This document shows positions 27,244 to 37,152 of a stretch of DNA of 64,000 bases, one piece after another (within the stretch, counting starts at the first letter, position 1; every line of letters starts with the position of its first letter). The translations under genes and the position numbers were made by a program. The notes beneath the pieces were generated by a model that saw nothing but the letters and a program-made list of their open reading frames with translations, did not search any database and was not told the origin of the DNA. Source of the DNA: Collimonas antrihumi (lineage in GTDB: Bacteria; Pseudomonadota; Gammaproteobacteria; Burkholderiales; Burkholderiaceae_D). The DNA is taken from assembly GCF_018304965.1 (NCBI RefSeq), contig NZ_JAGQED010000014.1:1-64000 (forward strand). The letters run 5' to 3'.

Positions 27244-28175
27244 TCAGGTTGAAGTAAGGCATGTGCCAGGCGTGCGGCCACTTTCGCAGTAAGTCCGTCG
27301 CGATCGTAGGTGGGATTGCATTCCGCAATGTCGGCAGCGATAAGCTTGCCGGAATCTTTGGCTATCCGTATCAGGTATTCCACTTTTTCGAGTTGCATGC
27401 CCAAGGCCGCCGGCGCGGAAACCCCTGGCGCCTTCTCGGCAGGTAACACATCCAGGTCAATCGTCAGGTACACATGAGTCGCCGTGGCGAGTTGCTCCTG
27501 CAGTTCTCGGCCGAAATCGGCGAGGTCGCCAAAAGCGATTTCGCTATCCAGCTTGAAACGCACACCCAGTTCACGGGCGCGGGCAAATAGTGCCGGCGTG
27601 TTACCCAGCTGGCTGATTCCATAGCAGAGATAGTTGAATTCAACGCCAGCCTGATGACACCATTCAGCAATCTGCTTGAACGGGGTACCCGAACTAGCTT
27701 GGCCGGCTTCTCGCAAATCGAAATGTGCATCAAAATTAATGACAAGCAGCCGTTCGGTGCGCAACGCTTGATCCAGATGGCTTGCGATGCCACGGAAGGT
27801 TCCGTACGCGACCTCGTGCCCGCCACCCAATACCAGAGGGAATACGCGCTGTGAAAGCGCTTGCTTGACGCGATCAGCCAGTCGCAGCTGCGCTTGATCC
27901 AGTTCGCCATCGATACAACCGATGTTGCCGGCATCGAATAAACATTCGATGTCATGCGCTGGAAGATTAGCCAGCATGCGCCGGATCGCATCCGGGCCTT
28001 GGGCAGCACCGATGCGCCCATGATTGCGACGCACTCCTTCATCGCAGGAAAAGCCGATCAGGGTAGCGCTGTTTTCGGATGCCTTGTTGAATGGCATGAC
28101 AACCTGATGCAGGCGACGTGTGTCGCCTGCGCTGTCAGTATCTTGCCGGCCGGCCCAAATGGATTGATCTATCAT
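27240..28175 (-). CDS. hutG: Formimidoylglutamase (arginase/ureohydrolase family)
   Basis: Hydrolyses N-formimidoyl-L-glutamate to glutamate and formamide, the last step of one histidine-degradation route. 311 residues with Mn-binding motifs [21 protein letters not shown] and [20 protein letters not shown]. The arginase superfamily is certain. The HutG assignment rests on these motifs and on the adjoining hutD. The ATG start overlaps the stop of the ABC ATPase gene (ATGA). hutH, hutU and hutI are absent from the window. Confidence 0.88.
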   Translation of the reverse strand: MIDQSIWAGRQDTDSAGDTRRLHQVVMPFNKASENSATLIGFSCDEGVRRNHGRIGAAQGPDAIRRMLANLPAHDIECLFDAGNIGCIDGELDQAQLRLADRVKQALSQRVFPLVLGGGHEVAYGTFRGIASHLDQALRTERLLVINFDAHFDLREAGQASSGTPFKQIAEWCHQAGVEFNYLCYGISQLGNTPALFARARELGVRFKLDSEIAFGDLADFGRELQEQLATATHVYLTIDLDVLPAEKAPGVSAPAALGMQLEKVEYLIRIAKDSGKLIAADIAECNPTYDRDGLTAKVAARLAHALLQPD

Positions 28176-28945
28176 GCGGCGTTGCTTTGCTGGTTCCGGG
28201 ATAACACCGCTTGCAGGAAGCTGCGGGTGCGGTCTTCACGCGGGTTGACGAAAATCTGGTCAGGCGGCCCCGATTCCACGATGCGACCGTGATCCATCAC
28301 TACGACAATATCCGCAACTTCTCTCGCAAATCCCATTTCATGCGTGACGACCAACATTGTCATGCCTTCGTTGGCAAGGGCCTTCATCACTTGCAGCACT
28401 TCGCCGACAAGTTCCGGGTCTAGTGCGGAAGTCGGCTCGTCGAACAGCATCACTTGCGGCTTCATCGCTAATGCACGCGCGATGGCGACCCGCTGTTTTT
28501 GGCCACCGGACAGGGTGGCAGGCATCGCGTCCGCCTTGTGCGCCAGCCCGACTTTAGCCAGCAGTTCACGGGCCAGGGTTTCGGCGCTGTGCTTATCCAT
28601 ACCCTGGATCTTGCGCGGTCCGACGGTGACGTTCCCCAGCACCGATAAATGCGGGAACAGATTAAACGATTGAAACACCATGCCGACTTGTTCTCTCAGA
28701 TGGTTCAAATCGTGATCGGACAGCATGCGTCCATCGGTCAGCAATTTTTTTTCACATATTTCGATATCACCTTCTTCGGCGACTTCCAAGCCATTACAGC
28801 AACGTAACAACGTGCTTTTCCCCGAGCCGCTGGGACCGATGATGACGATCACCTGAGACGGATGGACTTCCAGGTCGATACCGTGCAGGATGCGGTTACC
28901 CGAAAACGATTTGCCCAGTCCATTTAATTTGATGATGGATTTCAT
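28172..28945 (-). CDS. Polar amino acid ABC transporter, ATP-binding protein
   Basis: 257 residues of the HisP/GlnQ type. Walker A is [13 protein letters not shown], the signature is [17 protein letters not shown], and Walker B is [15 protein letters not shown], with the switch His in VVTHEMGF. It powers the adjacent permease. Its start overlaps the permease stop and its stop overlaps hutG, both by four bases. The location in front of hutG suggests import of histidine or a related pathway compound (inference). Confidence 0.95.
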   Translation of the reverse strand: MKSIIKLNGLGKSFSGNRILHGIDLEVHPSQVIVIIGPSGSGKSTLLRCCNGLEVAEEGDIEICEKKLLTDGRMLSDHDLNHLREQVGMVFQSFNLFPHLSVLGNVTVGPRKIQGMDKHSAETLARELLAKVGLAHKADAMPATLSGGQKQRVAIARALAMKPQVMLFDEPTSALDPELVGEVLQVMKALANEGMTMLVVTHEMGFAREVADIVVVMDHGRIVESGPPDQIFVNPREDRTRSFLQAVLSRNQQSNAA

Positions 28946-29610
28946 TGCACTGCTCCTCCGGCTCTCAAGTGACGCTCTATTCTTTGCAACGCCATGCTGG
29001 TAAGACTGGTCAGTACCAGGTACACCAGAGCGATAGCTAAATACACTTCGAGTGACCGATACGACACACTGATGATTTTTTGACCTTCGTGCATCAGGTC
29101 AGCGATGGTCAACAAGGAAACCAGTGCAGAATTCTTGATCAATGCAATGAATTCATTACCCAAAGGAGGAATCATCCGCACCACTGCCTGCGGCAGGATG
29201 ATGGTACGCATGGCTGTTCCGGCGGACATGCCGAGCGAACGCGCAGCTTCCATCTGTCCCTTCTCAATCGATTGAATCGCACCCCGGACAATTTCCGAAA
29301 CGTAGGCGCCGGAATAAATTCCCAGTCCTAAAATGCCGCATACAAATGCTGGCAGCAGGATGTTCAGTTCGGGCAGGCCAAAAAACAGAAGGAACAATTG
29401 CACCAGCAGCGGCGTTCCCCGGATAAAGGTAACGTAGGTGGTGCAAAGCCCGTAGCGTACCCGTTTGCTTGGATCAAGCCGGCCCATCCCGACCAGCAGC
29501 CCAAGCACGCACCCCATCAGCAGCGACGCCGAGGTAATTTCTACCGTGACTAACGCGCCATGTGCCAAATCAGCCCAGCCGCCGAGGACTGGTAAAAAAT
29601 CAAGGCTCAA
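28942..29610 (-). CDS. Polar amino acid ABC transporter, permease
   Basis: 222 residues from a TTG preceded by GAGGAG, with about five membrane helices. The HisM/GlnP-type EAA loop is [20 protein letters not shown], which docks the ATPase. Only one permease gene is present, so it probably works as a homodimer. It lies 47 bp after the binding-protein gene. Confidence 0.94.
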   Translation of the reverse strand: MSLDFLPVLGGWADLAHGALVTVEITSASLLMGCVLGLLVGMGRLDPSKRVRYGLCTTYVTFIRGTPLLVQLFLLFFGLPELNILLPAFVCGILGLGIYSGAYVSEIVRGAIQSIEKGQMEAARSLGMSAGTAMRTIILPQAVVRMIPPLGNEFIALIKNSALVSLLTIADLMHEGQKIISVSYRSLEVYLAIALVYLVLTSLTSMALQRIERHLRAGGAVQ

Positions 29611-29657
29611 TTGTATTTCTCCTCGTTCAACATCGATATTGTGATGACCGGCCGCGA

Positions 29658-30407
29658 TTATTTCGCAGACGTATCAAGCCATTTTTTGATTAGTCTGTCG
29701 TAGCTGCCATCGAGTTTTGATTTTTTCAGGGCAGCGTTCAACGCCTGGGTCAGTTCCGGTAAATCCTTCCTGACTGCGAAGCCGTACAGTTCGACGCTGA
29801 CGGGCTTCTCGATTACTTTCAAGCCGGGCCGCGCTTTCACATATTCCAAGGCGGCCGGTTTTCCGGTTACCGCTGCATCGGCGCGTCCAATTTCAACCAG
29901 ATTAAACATTTCCTGGTTTTTTTCGACTTCTACACGGTCGACCTGCGGGAAATATTCCTTGAGATAGTTCACTGATTTCGTGCCTACCTGAACCGCGACA
30001 TGCTTACCGTTCAGATCGGCTGGTTTAAGTATTGCGTTGTTACCGCTCTTCACGACGATCACCAGGCCACCGGGGTAATACGGATCGGTAAAATCCACCA
30101 CTTTGCGCCGATCTTCGGTGACATAGATTGCCGAGGCGGCGACGTCGAACCGTTTCGAAATCAGTCCCGGGATCAGGCCTTTGAAGTCGATGTCAGTCCA
30201 TTCGACTTTCTTGCCCATCGATTTGGCTAGGGTCTCCATCAATTCGATATCGAATCCGGTTCTTTTCCCGTCTTTGAAAAATTCGAATGGCGGGAAAGTC
30301 GAATCGGTTACGACCCGGATGACTCCTGCGGACTGGGCGTTAGCCAATGTCGGCACGATGAAGCTGACTGCGACGGCCAGCGCAATGAGAAAGCGGCGAT
30401 GATTCAT
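29658..30407 (-). CDS. Polar amino acid ABC transporter, substrate-binding protein
   Basis: 249 residues with a signal peptide cleaved after LANAQ. The SBP_bac_3 fold begins with GVIRVVTDSTFPPFEFFKDG and continues with TGFDIELMETLAKSMGKK and the hinge region AIYVTEDRRKVVDFTDPYYP. A clear GGAG ribosome site precedes the ATG. It is the first structural gene of the transporter-hutG-hutD unit and follows the IclR gene by about 25 bp on the same strand. Ligand unknown; a cationic or aromatic amino acid such as histidine is plausible. Confidence 0.94.
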   Translation of the reverse strand: MNHRRFLIALAVAVSFIVPTLANAQSAGVIRVVTDSTFPPFEFFKDGKRTGFDIELMETLAKSMGKKVEWTDIDFKGLIPGLISKRFDVAASAIYVTEDRRKVVDFTDPYYPGGLVIVVKSGNNAILKPADLNGKHVAVQVGTKSVNYLKEYFPQVDRVEVEKNQEMFNLVEIGRADAAVTGKPAALEYVKARPGLKVIEKPVSVELYGFAVRKDLPELTQALNAALKKSKLDGSYDRLIKKWLDTSAK

Positions 30408-30431
30408 TTTTGTCTCCTGAAAAAATACTTG

Positions 30432-31199
30432 CTAATATAGTTTTAAGCACTCACTGATGACGAGTGCGGTCTTGACCGTCAATCCAATCAATTCTTGCTG
30501 CCTGTCTTCGGCTCTGATAGCTGGCGACATCAAGGTAATGACACCTACCATGTGATCCGCCTTGCTAAAAACAGGGGCGCTGATACCCCAGACTCCCATG
30601 TCTACTTCTCCCTCGCTCACCGCATATCCTTGAGCGCGTATCTTCGCCAATTCTTCGCGCAGGAGATGCTGCTCTTTTGGTTGCCCCGGCAGTGATCCTG
30701 CAATTACTTCATCAGCCATTGGTGCAGGCAAATGCGCCAGCAACGCTTTAGCGGAAGCTCCGCGCAGCAATGGCTGCGAACGCCCCTTCGAAAACGAACA
30801 ACGCAAAGAGTGCTGGCTTTCCACCATGTCGAGACACATCACCTGATTGTTGACGGCGACCATAAGCCCGACGCTTTCCCCGCACCGCATCATCAATTTT
30901 TCCATTTCCGGGCGCGCATGGGCGACCAGATATGAGGTGTGATCAAAGCCCCAGGCGAGTTGTACGCTGAATGGGCCTGGTGCGTAGAGATTATCTTGTT
31001 CTTGTATCAAACCCCATTTCTTAAGGGGAAGCAAATGCCTGTATAAAGTGCTTTGCGGCAATTTTGTTGCATCCTTAAGCTGCTTCACCGTGATCGGCTT
31101 GCCATGCCGGGCGATAACGGAAAGCACCATTAGTGACCGTTCGCTGGTGGGAGTAGCTGAAAGAGGGCTCTCCAAATCTGATGAATTGATCTTACTCAT
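30432..31199 (-). CDS. IclR-family transcriptional regulator
   Basis: 255 residues from the ATG at 31199 (MSKINSSDLESPL). Longer readings to 31223 or 31247 are possible, because none of the starts has a strong ribosome site. The winged helix covers about residues 18-80 (SERSLMVLSVIARHGKPITV, then LPQSTLYRHL). The effector domain includes GAWAKALLAHL-like GASAKALLAHLPAPMADEV and GVWGISAPVFSKADHMVG. It lies directly upstream of, and in the same direction as, the ABC-hut cluster and probably controls it. Confidence 0.88.
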   Translation of the reverse strand: MSKINSSDLESPLSATPTSERSLMVLSVIARHGKPITVKQLKDATKLPQSTLYRHLLPLKKWGLIQEQDNLYAPGPFSVQLAWGFDHTSYLVAHARPEMEKLMMRCGESVGLMVAVNNQVMCLDMVESQHSLRCSFSKGRSQPLLRGASAKALLAHLPAPMADEVIAGSLPGQPKEQHLLREELAKIRAQGYAVSEGEVDMGVWGISAPVFSKADHMVGVITLMSPAIRAEDRQQELIGLTVKTALVISECLKLY

Positions 31200-31513
31200 G
31201 AACTTATCATCGGCCACAATTCCCATAATTACAAATTTAATTCCCAAATTATGGGATTGCTATTTTGGGTTGATTGAGCGCCCCCGGAAATGGACGATAA
31301 AGCACGTTAAACCGGCGGCCGTGATGGCCGGCTACTGTGGGGGGCTTTTGGTGTGCGGACATGTTCATGCGCCAGAGACGCGCATGAGTAGTGTTGCCTT
31401 ATCGCCGTTGTGCCCCGCAGTGTCAAACAACCGATGGTGACGAACATGGAGCCGTTGAAGCGCCTGACGAATGTAGCCGCAGCTGCCGAAGACGAGCGGG
31501 CGACATTCTAAAA
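31200..31513. other. Intergenic region
   Basis: About 310 bp upstream of the IclR gene. It probably carries that gene's promoter. A short plus frame ending MEPLKRLTNVAAAAEDE near 31512 has no ribosome site and is not called. Confidence 0.4.
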
Positions 31514-33556
31514 TCACCTCTTAACCGGATAGACCGTGGCGACCAGCAGTTTGAGGTTCTCAACGACATGTGCCTTGACCGGCGACAGCTCTGCGGTCGG
31601 GCATAGCGCGACGACTTCGCGTGCGGCGTCAGCGTCGGCGGTTTGCATGAAAAGCCGGGCGATGTCGTCCAGCCATGCGACCAGTTCCGGTGATAGGCCT
31701 GCATCAGCCGGATCATGCCAGATGTGTGTGGCGTCAGCGGCCAGTCTTCTCGATAATGCGAGGACGGTTCTGACCTGCTGCGCCCGGGAATCGGTTAATT
31801 TGCCTTCATGACCCAGGCGCTGCAGCAGCACGTCGGTTTCCAGATTGAGGATGCAGGCATGCCCTCGACAAGCATGCATTGCTGCGCTGGAGGCGGCAGC
31901 GTTGCCCAGAGCGGCATGCAGATAGGCCAGGTTCGCCAGGATCATTTCCGACAGTTTCAACGACAGATTGCTTGCCTCGCGTTTCGGCCAGAAATAATAG
32001 ACAGCGAGCAGTGCAATGGCGCCGCCGATGACATTGTTGCCGGCACGGGCGAAGGCATTGATCAATTCATCGCTGCCCGGCGCCGCAAAGTCGGCGACCA
32101 GCACGAAAGAAGGTGTCAGGAATAGTGAATACAAACCGTAGCTCACCGGGCGCAACGCCATGGTTGCCAGCACCATCGGGAACAGCAGCAGTGCCGCCGT
32201 CAGCGATGAGTGCACGCACAGGCCCAGCACAGCCGCGATCAGGCCGCCGCAGACACTTCCCCCCGCGCGCTCCAGGCTGCGGGCACGGGTGTCGGCAATT
32301 GACGGCTGAATGATGAGGATGGTTGCCATTGTCGCCCAATAGCCAAACGGCAAATGCAGCAAGTGCACGATCATGTATGCCAGGCCGGTGGCCGTCGCGC
32401 AGCGTAGTCCGTGCCGGTACTCGATCGAGCGACCGCTGCAATGCAACTGCGCAATCTGCCAGTTCTGCTTGAAAGCCGCGCGGATATCGGACCTGAATGT
32501 CGATGGCGCCGGCGCGGCAGTTTGCCTTCCAGCGTCGGTCGAACTCACGGTTAGCGCCAGCGCACCGCCAAGTTGCGGGCTCAGGCGCGCACTGAGGCGA
32601 TGCAACTGTGCCGCCAGATCGACGTCGGCGTCCGGAGCCTGATCGGAGATGATGCGCCGGCTCATTCGCAGCAGAATCCCCGCTAACCCTCTCAGGACGC
32701 GGTCGATGCGGATAATTTCGACAGGTTGGCGCAGCGGCGACTTGCGCAGATCGGTGACAACGGTCAGATAGCCTTGGATCAGCTCGGCGCGCGCCAGCTT
32801 CAGCAGAAGGTTTTCATACAAGCGACGGCTGCCGGTGCGTTCCAGCGGCAACGCGATCAGCCGCTTTTGTGCCAGCGCGATGTCGTCCCGCACATGCTTG
32901 CGGCAGATCGCGGTCAAATGCCGCAGATCGTCACCCGGCTTGCGCGTTTCGGCGCCAACGGTGATGTGCGCCAGTTCTGCCAGGCTCTCATAGACATGGT
33001 TGACCGCCGCTCGGGCTGGTGAAAACGGATGAATACGCCAGGCTGTCAAACCTAGTACGGTCGCCCATGCACAGCCGAGAAAATAAAACGCCGGATAGGA
33101 GTGATGGCCGGCCGCCAGACTCATCGGTGAATCCGCCATGATCGAACACACGCCGGCCGCCAGTATCATCACCAACCCGGTGGGGTTGCCATAGATCCTG
33201 GAAAACCCGGCAAGTCCGGCGCACAGCATCAGCGACAGCGCGCCATAGCCCACGCCCAGTCCCGCGGCAAAAGCCGTCAAGCCGCCGCCGATGGTGGAAA
33301 GCAGGCCGAAACCGCCCATCGAGTAAAGCCGCGCCCGGTTCGAACCGGCGGCATCGGCCAGGCAAGTCAGGAAGGCGCCGATAGCCGCCCAGGAGAAATG
33401 CGGCTCATGTAGCAGGTAGCACAGCAGCAGCATGGTGCTGGCAGCGCATGCCGCGCGCAACCCCTCGGACAGGCTGGCTTTGCGCAGCGGGAATTCGATG
33501 ATCCATTTCCGGTAGCTGCTGGCTGCCGAGCTGAACAAAGTACTCTGGGTGAACAT
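31514..33556 (-). CDS. FUSC-family inner-membrane exporter (aromatic acid exporter-like)
   Basis: 680 residues in two similar halves, each a bundle of hydrophobic helices followed by a long cytosolic region. The first half has GLRAACAASTMLLLCYLL and PHFSWAAIGAFLTCLADAAG. The second half has CATATGLAYMIVHLLHLPFG and YWATMATILIIQPS, typical of FUSC/AaeB proteins. No adaptor or outer-membrane gene is adjacent, unlike the second FUSC gene at 60978. Substrate unknown. Confidence 0.85.
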   Translation of the reverse strand: MFTQSTLFSSAASSYRKWIIEFPLRKASLSEGLRAACAASTMLLLCYLLHEPHFSWAAIGAFLTCLADAAGSNRARLYSMGGFGLLSTIGGGLTAFAAGLGVGYGALSLMLCAGLAGFSRIYGNPTGLVMILAAGVCSIMADSPMSLAAGHHSYPAFYFLGCAWATVLGLTAWRIHPFSPARAAVNHVYESLAELAHITVGAETRKPGDDLRHLTAICRKHVRDDIALAQKRLIALPLERTGSRRLYENLLLKLARAELIQGYLTVVTDLRKSPLRQPVEIIRIDRVLRGLAGILLRMSRRIISDQAPDADVDLAAQLHRLSARLSPQLGGALALTVSSTDAGRQTAAPAPSTFRSDIRAAFKQNWQIAQLHCSGRSIEYRHGLRCATATGLAYMIVHLLHLPFGYWATMATILIIQPSIADTRARSLERAGGSVCGGLIAAVLGLCVHSSLTAALLLFPMVLATMALRPVSYGLYSLFLTPSFVLVADFAAPGSDELINAFARAGNNVIGGAIALLAVYYFWPKREASNLSLKLSEMILANLAYLHAALGNAAASSAAMHACRGHACILNLETDVLLQRLGHEGKLTDSRAQQVRTVLALSRRLAADATHIWHDPADAGLSPELVAWLDDIARLFMQTADADAAREVVALCPTAELSPVKAHVVENLKLLVATVYPVKR

Positions 33557-33642
33557 CGAAGGGGTTGAAAAAAAGACGGCGAGATGCGTCGGTTAAGAAG
33601 AAAACAGCAAATATGCATGCCGTCACCGGCGCAGCGACGGCG

Positions 33643-35133
33643 TCAGGACAGCATCGATTGTCCGTCGCGATAGCGCACGTGCCAGGACAAGGCTGCTTCC
33701 AGTACGTGCGGCGTCTGGCCGCCGCGCAGGCAGGCCTGCTCGAAATAGGCGCGCAACTGCGTCCGATAGTCCGGATGCGCGCAACGCTCGATAATCAACG
33801 GCGCCCGTTCACGCGGCGCCAGGCCGCGCAAATCGGCCAAGCCCCATTCGGTGACCAGGACGTCGACGTCATGCTCGGTATGGTCGACATGCGCGACCAT
33901 CGGCACCACGCTCGAAATGCCGCCGGCCTTGGCCACCGATTTACTGACAAACAGTGACAGCTGGCCATTGCGCGCAAAATCGCCGGAGCCGCCGATGCCA
34001 TTCATCATGTGCGTGCCGCCGACGTGGGTCGAATTGACATTGCCGTAGATATCGCATTCCAGAGCCGTGTTGAGCGCGATGACGCCAAGCCGGCGCACGA
34101 TCTCGGGATGGTTGCTGATCTCTTGCGGACGCAGCACGATCTTCGCGCGGTAGCTGTCGATATCGCGCATGAATTTCTCATGCATGGTTGGCGATAAGGT
34201 GATCGACGACGCCGAAGCCTGGATCAGCTGCCCGGAATCCAGCAGCTCGATGGCGCTGTCCTGCAATACCTCCGAAAACATTGTCATATTGCTGAACGGC
34301 GAACCGATCAGCCCATGCAGTACCGCATTGGCAATCGTGCCGATGCCTGCCTGCAAAGGCAGCAGTGCCGGCGTCATCCGCCCGGCGCTCACTTCGCTTT
34401 CGAGAAAGGCAATCACATGGGACGCGATCGCCTCGGTTTCGCTATCCGGCGGCAAGACGTTGGAAGGACTGTCCGGGCTGTCGGTAATCACAATCGCGGC
34501 GATGCGCGCCGGATCGATAGCGATAGCCGTCGTGCCGATCCGTTGCTCAGGACTGACCAAGGGAATCGGTGCGCGCCCAGGCCGTTCACCGGGGATGAAA
34601 ATATCGTGCAAGCCTTCAAGCGCCAGCGGTGCGCTGAGATTGATTTCAATAATGATCTGCCGCGCCTGCTGAGCGAAATTTGCGGAATTGCCGACGGACA
34701 TGGTCGGTACAAGAAAGCCATCTTCGGTAATCGCGGTCGCTTCGATCACCGCGATATCAATCGGCGCCAGGCTGTGCGATCGTAATTGTTCGGCGGTTTC
34801 CGATAAATGCTGGTCGATGAACATCACTTCGCCGGCGTTGATCTTGCGGCGCAGTGCCGCATCGGCCTGGAACGGCAGGCGGCGCGCCAGCAAGCCGGCT
34901 TCGGCCATCAAGCCGTCGCTGTCGTTGCCTAGCGAAGCACCGGTAATCAAGGTCAGCCTCAATGGCTCGTGCCTGGCGCGCTCCACCAGCGCTAGCGGCA
35001 TGGCCTTGGCGTCGCCGGCGCGGGTAAACCCGCTCATGCCGACGGTCATGCCATCCTTGAACAGCAGTGCCGCCTGCTGCGCGGACATCACTTTATCCAT
35101 CAACGCCGGGCGGCGAATGCGGTCCTGGTACAT
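33643..35133 (-). CDS. Acetyl-CoA hydrolase/succinyl-CoA:acetate CoA-transferase family
   Basis: 496 residues, CAGGAG ribosome site before the ATG. Class I CoA-transferase fold with GMTVGMSGFTRAGDAKAMP at the N-terminus, and the conserved ALECDIYGNVNSTHVGG that carries the catalytic Glu of the AarC-type enzymes. GIGGSGDFARNG and VLVTEWGLADLRGLAPRER are further signatures. The enzyme moves CoA between acetate and succinate or a related acid. A LysR gene starts 146 bp away on the other strand and probably regulates it. Confidence 0.92.
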   Translation of the reverse strand: MYQDRIRRPALMDKVMSAQQAALLFKDGMTVGMSGFTRAGDAKAMPLALVERARHEPLRLTLITGASLGNDSDGLMAEAGLLARRLPFQADAALRRKINAGEVMFIDQHLSETAEQLRSHSLAPIDIAVIEATAITEDGFLVPTMSVGNSANFAQQARQIIIEINLSAPLALEGLHDIFIPGERPGRAPIPLVSPEQRIGTTAIAIDPARIAAIVITDSPDSPSNVLPPDSETEAIASHVIAFLESEVSAGRMTPALLPLQAGIGTIANAVLHGLIGSPFSNMTMFSEVLQDSAIELLDSGQLIQASASSITLSPTMHEKFMRDIDSYRAKIVLRPQEISNHPEIVRRLGVIALNTALECDIYGNVNSTHVGGTHMMNGIGGSGDFARNGQLSLFVSKSVAKAGGISSVVPMVAHVDHTEHDVDVLVTEWGLADLRGLAPRERAPLIIERCAHPDYRTQLRAYFEQACLRGGQTPHVLEAALSWHVRYRDGQSMLS

Positions 35134-35279
35134 GGTGTGCTCCTGAATATCATGAATGGAATGTTGTTATTGAATTCCAGTATAAAATCGGAAAATCATG
35201 TACTGTATGAATAAAATGCGCCGAATTCAGTCGCTTTATTCATATATAGCTTGTTCATCATAACCATCACGCTCGCCCC
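35134..35279. promoter_or_regulatory. Divergent promoter region, CoA-transferase / LysR gene
   Basis: 146 bp between opposite starts, AT-rich in the middle (35165-35245). LysR proteins normally bind such shared regions at T-N11-A sites. Several imperfect candidates are present and none can be singled out. Confidence 0.5.
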
Positions 35280-36170
35280 TTGGATATCCGCTCCCTGCGC
35301 TATTTCGTCGAAACTGTCCGGTTCAGCAGCTTTACCCAGGCTGCCGAGACCCTGCACGTCACACAATCGACCATTAGCAAAATGGTGCGCCAGCTGGAAG
35401 ATGAGATGGGCGCGCCGCTGCTGATCCGCAACGGCCGCAAGCTGACGCTGACTGACACCGGCCGCGTCGTCTTCGAGCGCGGCCAGGAAATGCTGGCGAC
35501 CATGCGGCAACTGACATTGGAAGTGCGCGACACGCAGGCGCTGCAACGCGGCCAGCTTGCCGTCGGCATCCCGCCGATGATCAACCTGCTGTTTACGCCG
35601 GTGCTGAAGACCTTCCGCGAACGCTATCCGGATATAGCGTTGACCTTGAGCGAGGACACCGGTCAGGCCATTGAACGTCAGGTCGCCGCCGGCGATCTCG
35701 AAATCGGCATGACGGTGCTGCCGGCGGATCCGGATCTGGAACTGATTTCAGTGCCTGTCGCCAGCTACCCGATCTGGGCTCTGGCCGAGGCCGGCACATT
35801 CCAGAAGAACCGCAAGACACTGAAATTCAATGCCCTCAGCAAAATGCCGATGGTGCTGCTCAAGGACGATTTTGCGCTGACTCGCAGCCTGCGCCAGGAA
35901 TTCCGGGATGCCGGCTTCGAACCGACGATAGCCGCGCAAAGCGGGCAGTGGGACTGGCTGGTGACGATGGCGTCGGCTGGCTTGGGCGTGGCGCTGCTGC
36001 CGGAACCTTTCATCCACAGGCTGGTGACCGGAAACCTGGAAGCGGTGCGCATCGTCGAGCCGGAAATGTCATGGCAAGTCGCCCATATCTGGAGCGGCCG
36101 CTATTTGTCGCACGCAGCGCGCGCGTGGCTGGAGGTTTGTCAGGATGTGCTAGGGACACCGCTGGTGTAG
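35280..36170 (+). CDS. LysR-family transcriptional regulator
   Basis: 296 residues from a TTG start (MDIRSLRYFVETVRFSSFTQ). The winged helix is in residues 1-60 with LHVTQSTISKMVRQLEDEMG; the substrate-binding domain follows, with ALGLGVA-type GLGVALLPEPFIHRL. No better ATG lies nearby. It is divergent from the CoA-transferase gene, which is the expected target. Confidence 0.92.
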   Translation: MDIRSLRYFVETVRFSSFTQAAETLHVTQSTISKMVRQLEDEMGAPLLIRNGRKLTLTDTGRVVFERGQEMLATMRQLTLEVRDTQALQRGQLAVGIPPMINLLFTPVLKTFRERYPDIALTLSEDTGQAIERQVAAGDLEIGMTVLPADPDLELISVPVASYPIWALAEAGTFQKNRKTLKFNALSKMPMVLLKDDFALTRSLRQEFRDAGFEPTIAAQSGQWDWLVTMASAGLGVALLPEPFIHRLVTGNLEAVRIVEPEMSWQVAHIWSGRYLSHAARAWLEVCQDVLGTPLV

Positions 36171-36220
36171 TGAGCGTCGCAGGCTGGATTGACAATGCCA
36201 GGTGTAAAGAAAACGAGACG

Positions 36221-36340
36221 TTACGATTTAGCTTTTTTCAGCAACGGGATATCCTCGAACAGCCATGCCAGCGCGAATGCCAGCGCGATCAGGCATCCGG
36301 CGACGATATAGACCGTACTCAGTGCTCCGCCAAACGTTCG
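36221..36340 (-). pseudogene. C-terminal fragment of an MFS transporter
   Basis: The minus strand encodes about 38 residues ending LAWLFEDIPLLKKAKS and a TAA at 36223-36221, preceded by a hydrophobic helix (VYIVAGCLIALAFA). This is the usual tail of drug-exporter MFS proteins. Coding ends abruptly near 36340 and the rest of the gene is absent. Confidence 0.65.
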
Positions 36341-36347
36341 CTACAAT

Positions 36348-36447
36348 CATGACGCGGCAGATCGGCCCGGAGGACAGTCCAATTGACGCCGCGGCAATCG
36401 CACGCCATGCGATTGCTTTACTGGTGCATGGGGTGGGGCCGCATTAA
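36348..36447 (+). pseudogene. Possible C-terminal fragment of a TetR-type regulator
   Basis: About 32 codons, including EDSPIDAAAIARHAIALLVHG, resemble the end of a TetR effector domain. It adjoins the MFS fragment in tail-to-tail opposition at a shared breakpoint near 36340. A deleted tetR-transporter pair would explain both, but the TetR assignment is weak. Confidence 0.35.
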
Positions 36448-36487
36448 CTACGCGAGTTGGTGTTTCAGAGGCCGATATCCATAAATA

Positions 36488-36913
36488 CTAAATAGTGGCC
36501 CCTCGTCGCAGTCCCCAAAGAATGAGGATGGAAGAGGCAATGATTGCTACTCCGACGCTTACGAAGCCAAGCGTCACAAAGCTCTCCTGCCAGGGTTGTG
36601 CGCTGTGACCTGATGCTGTAATCGGGGACATGGCTGCCGTGCCCAATATCGCCGCCAAGGTGGTTATACCCCAATTTATGTAGGTGCCATATAACGCACT
36701 CCAAAACGCCGCAGCCTTCAGTCGTGGGGATAGACGGATTTCCATCCAGATGGCGCCCGACGCCACGAGGAATATACCGTTCATGACGCCTTCCAGATGT
36801 GCGGCGAGGCCCATGCGCGGATTGTTGAACTTTTGCTCAACGAGTCCCGTTAGAAGGCCGATCAGGAACAAAAACATGCCATGCCATAGTAATCGCCGCT
36901 TGGTAGCTTCCAT
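36488..36913 (-). CDS. Hydroxylaminobenzene mutase-like membrane protein
   Basis: 141 residues with four hydrophobic segments. RLLWHGMFLFLIGLLTGLVE, NPRMGLAAHLEGVMNGIFLV and WSALYGTYINWGITTLAAI match the HAB family (HabA/HabB of pseudomonads), which rearranges hydroxylaminobenzene to 2-aminophenol in nitrobenzene breakdown. No nitroreductase or aminophenol dioxygenase is nearby, so the physiological substrate is open. The family assignment is by recalled signature. Confidence 0.75.
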   Translation of the reverse strand: MEATKRRLLWHGMFLFLIGLLTGLVEQKFNNPRMGLAAHLEGVMNGIFLVASGAIWMEIRLSPRLKAAAFWSALYGTYINWGITTLAAILGTAAMSPITASGHSAQPWQESFVTLGFVSVGVAIIASSILILWGLRRGATI

Positions 36914-37152
36914 ACTTGTGACCTCTGCGTTATTTGCGCTGGACTAGCGCGGACGGTTAACGAGTTTCGCCTGCCCAGGGTCCACCCGGCCGGTCAATTG
37001 CGTTTGCAATTGGATAAGATGATTTTCTCCCTGGTCCGCGACAGCATAGTCCAATGTTTGCATGTCTGCCAAACATGGACAGGATCAAGGCGTTCCTGAT
37101 GAACATGCTATTCTTGTGAACGACAATTCCCTCATCCTCACATGGAGCGCCC

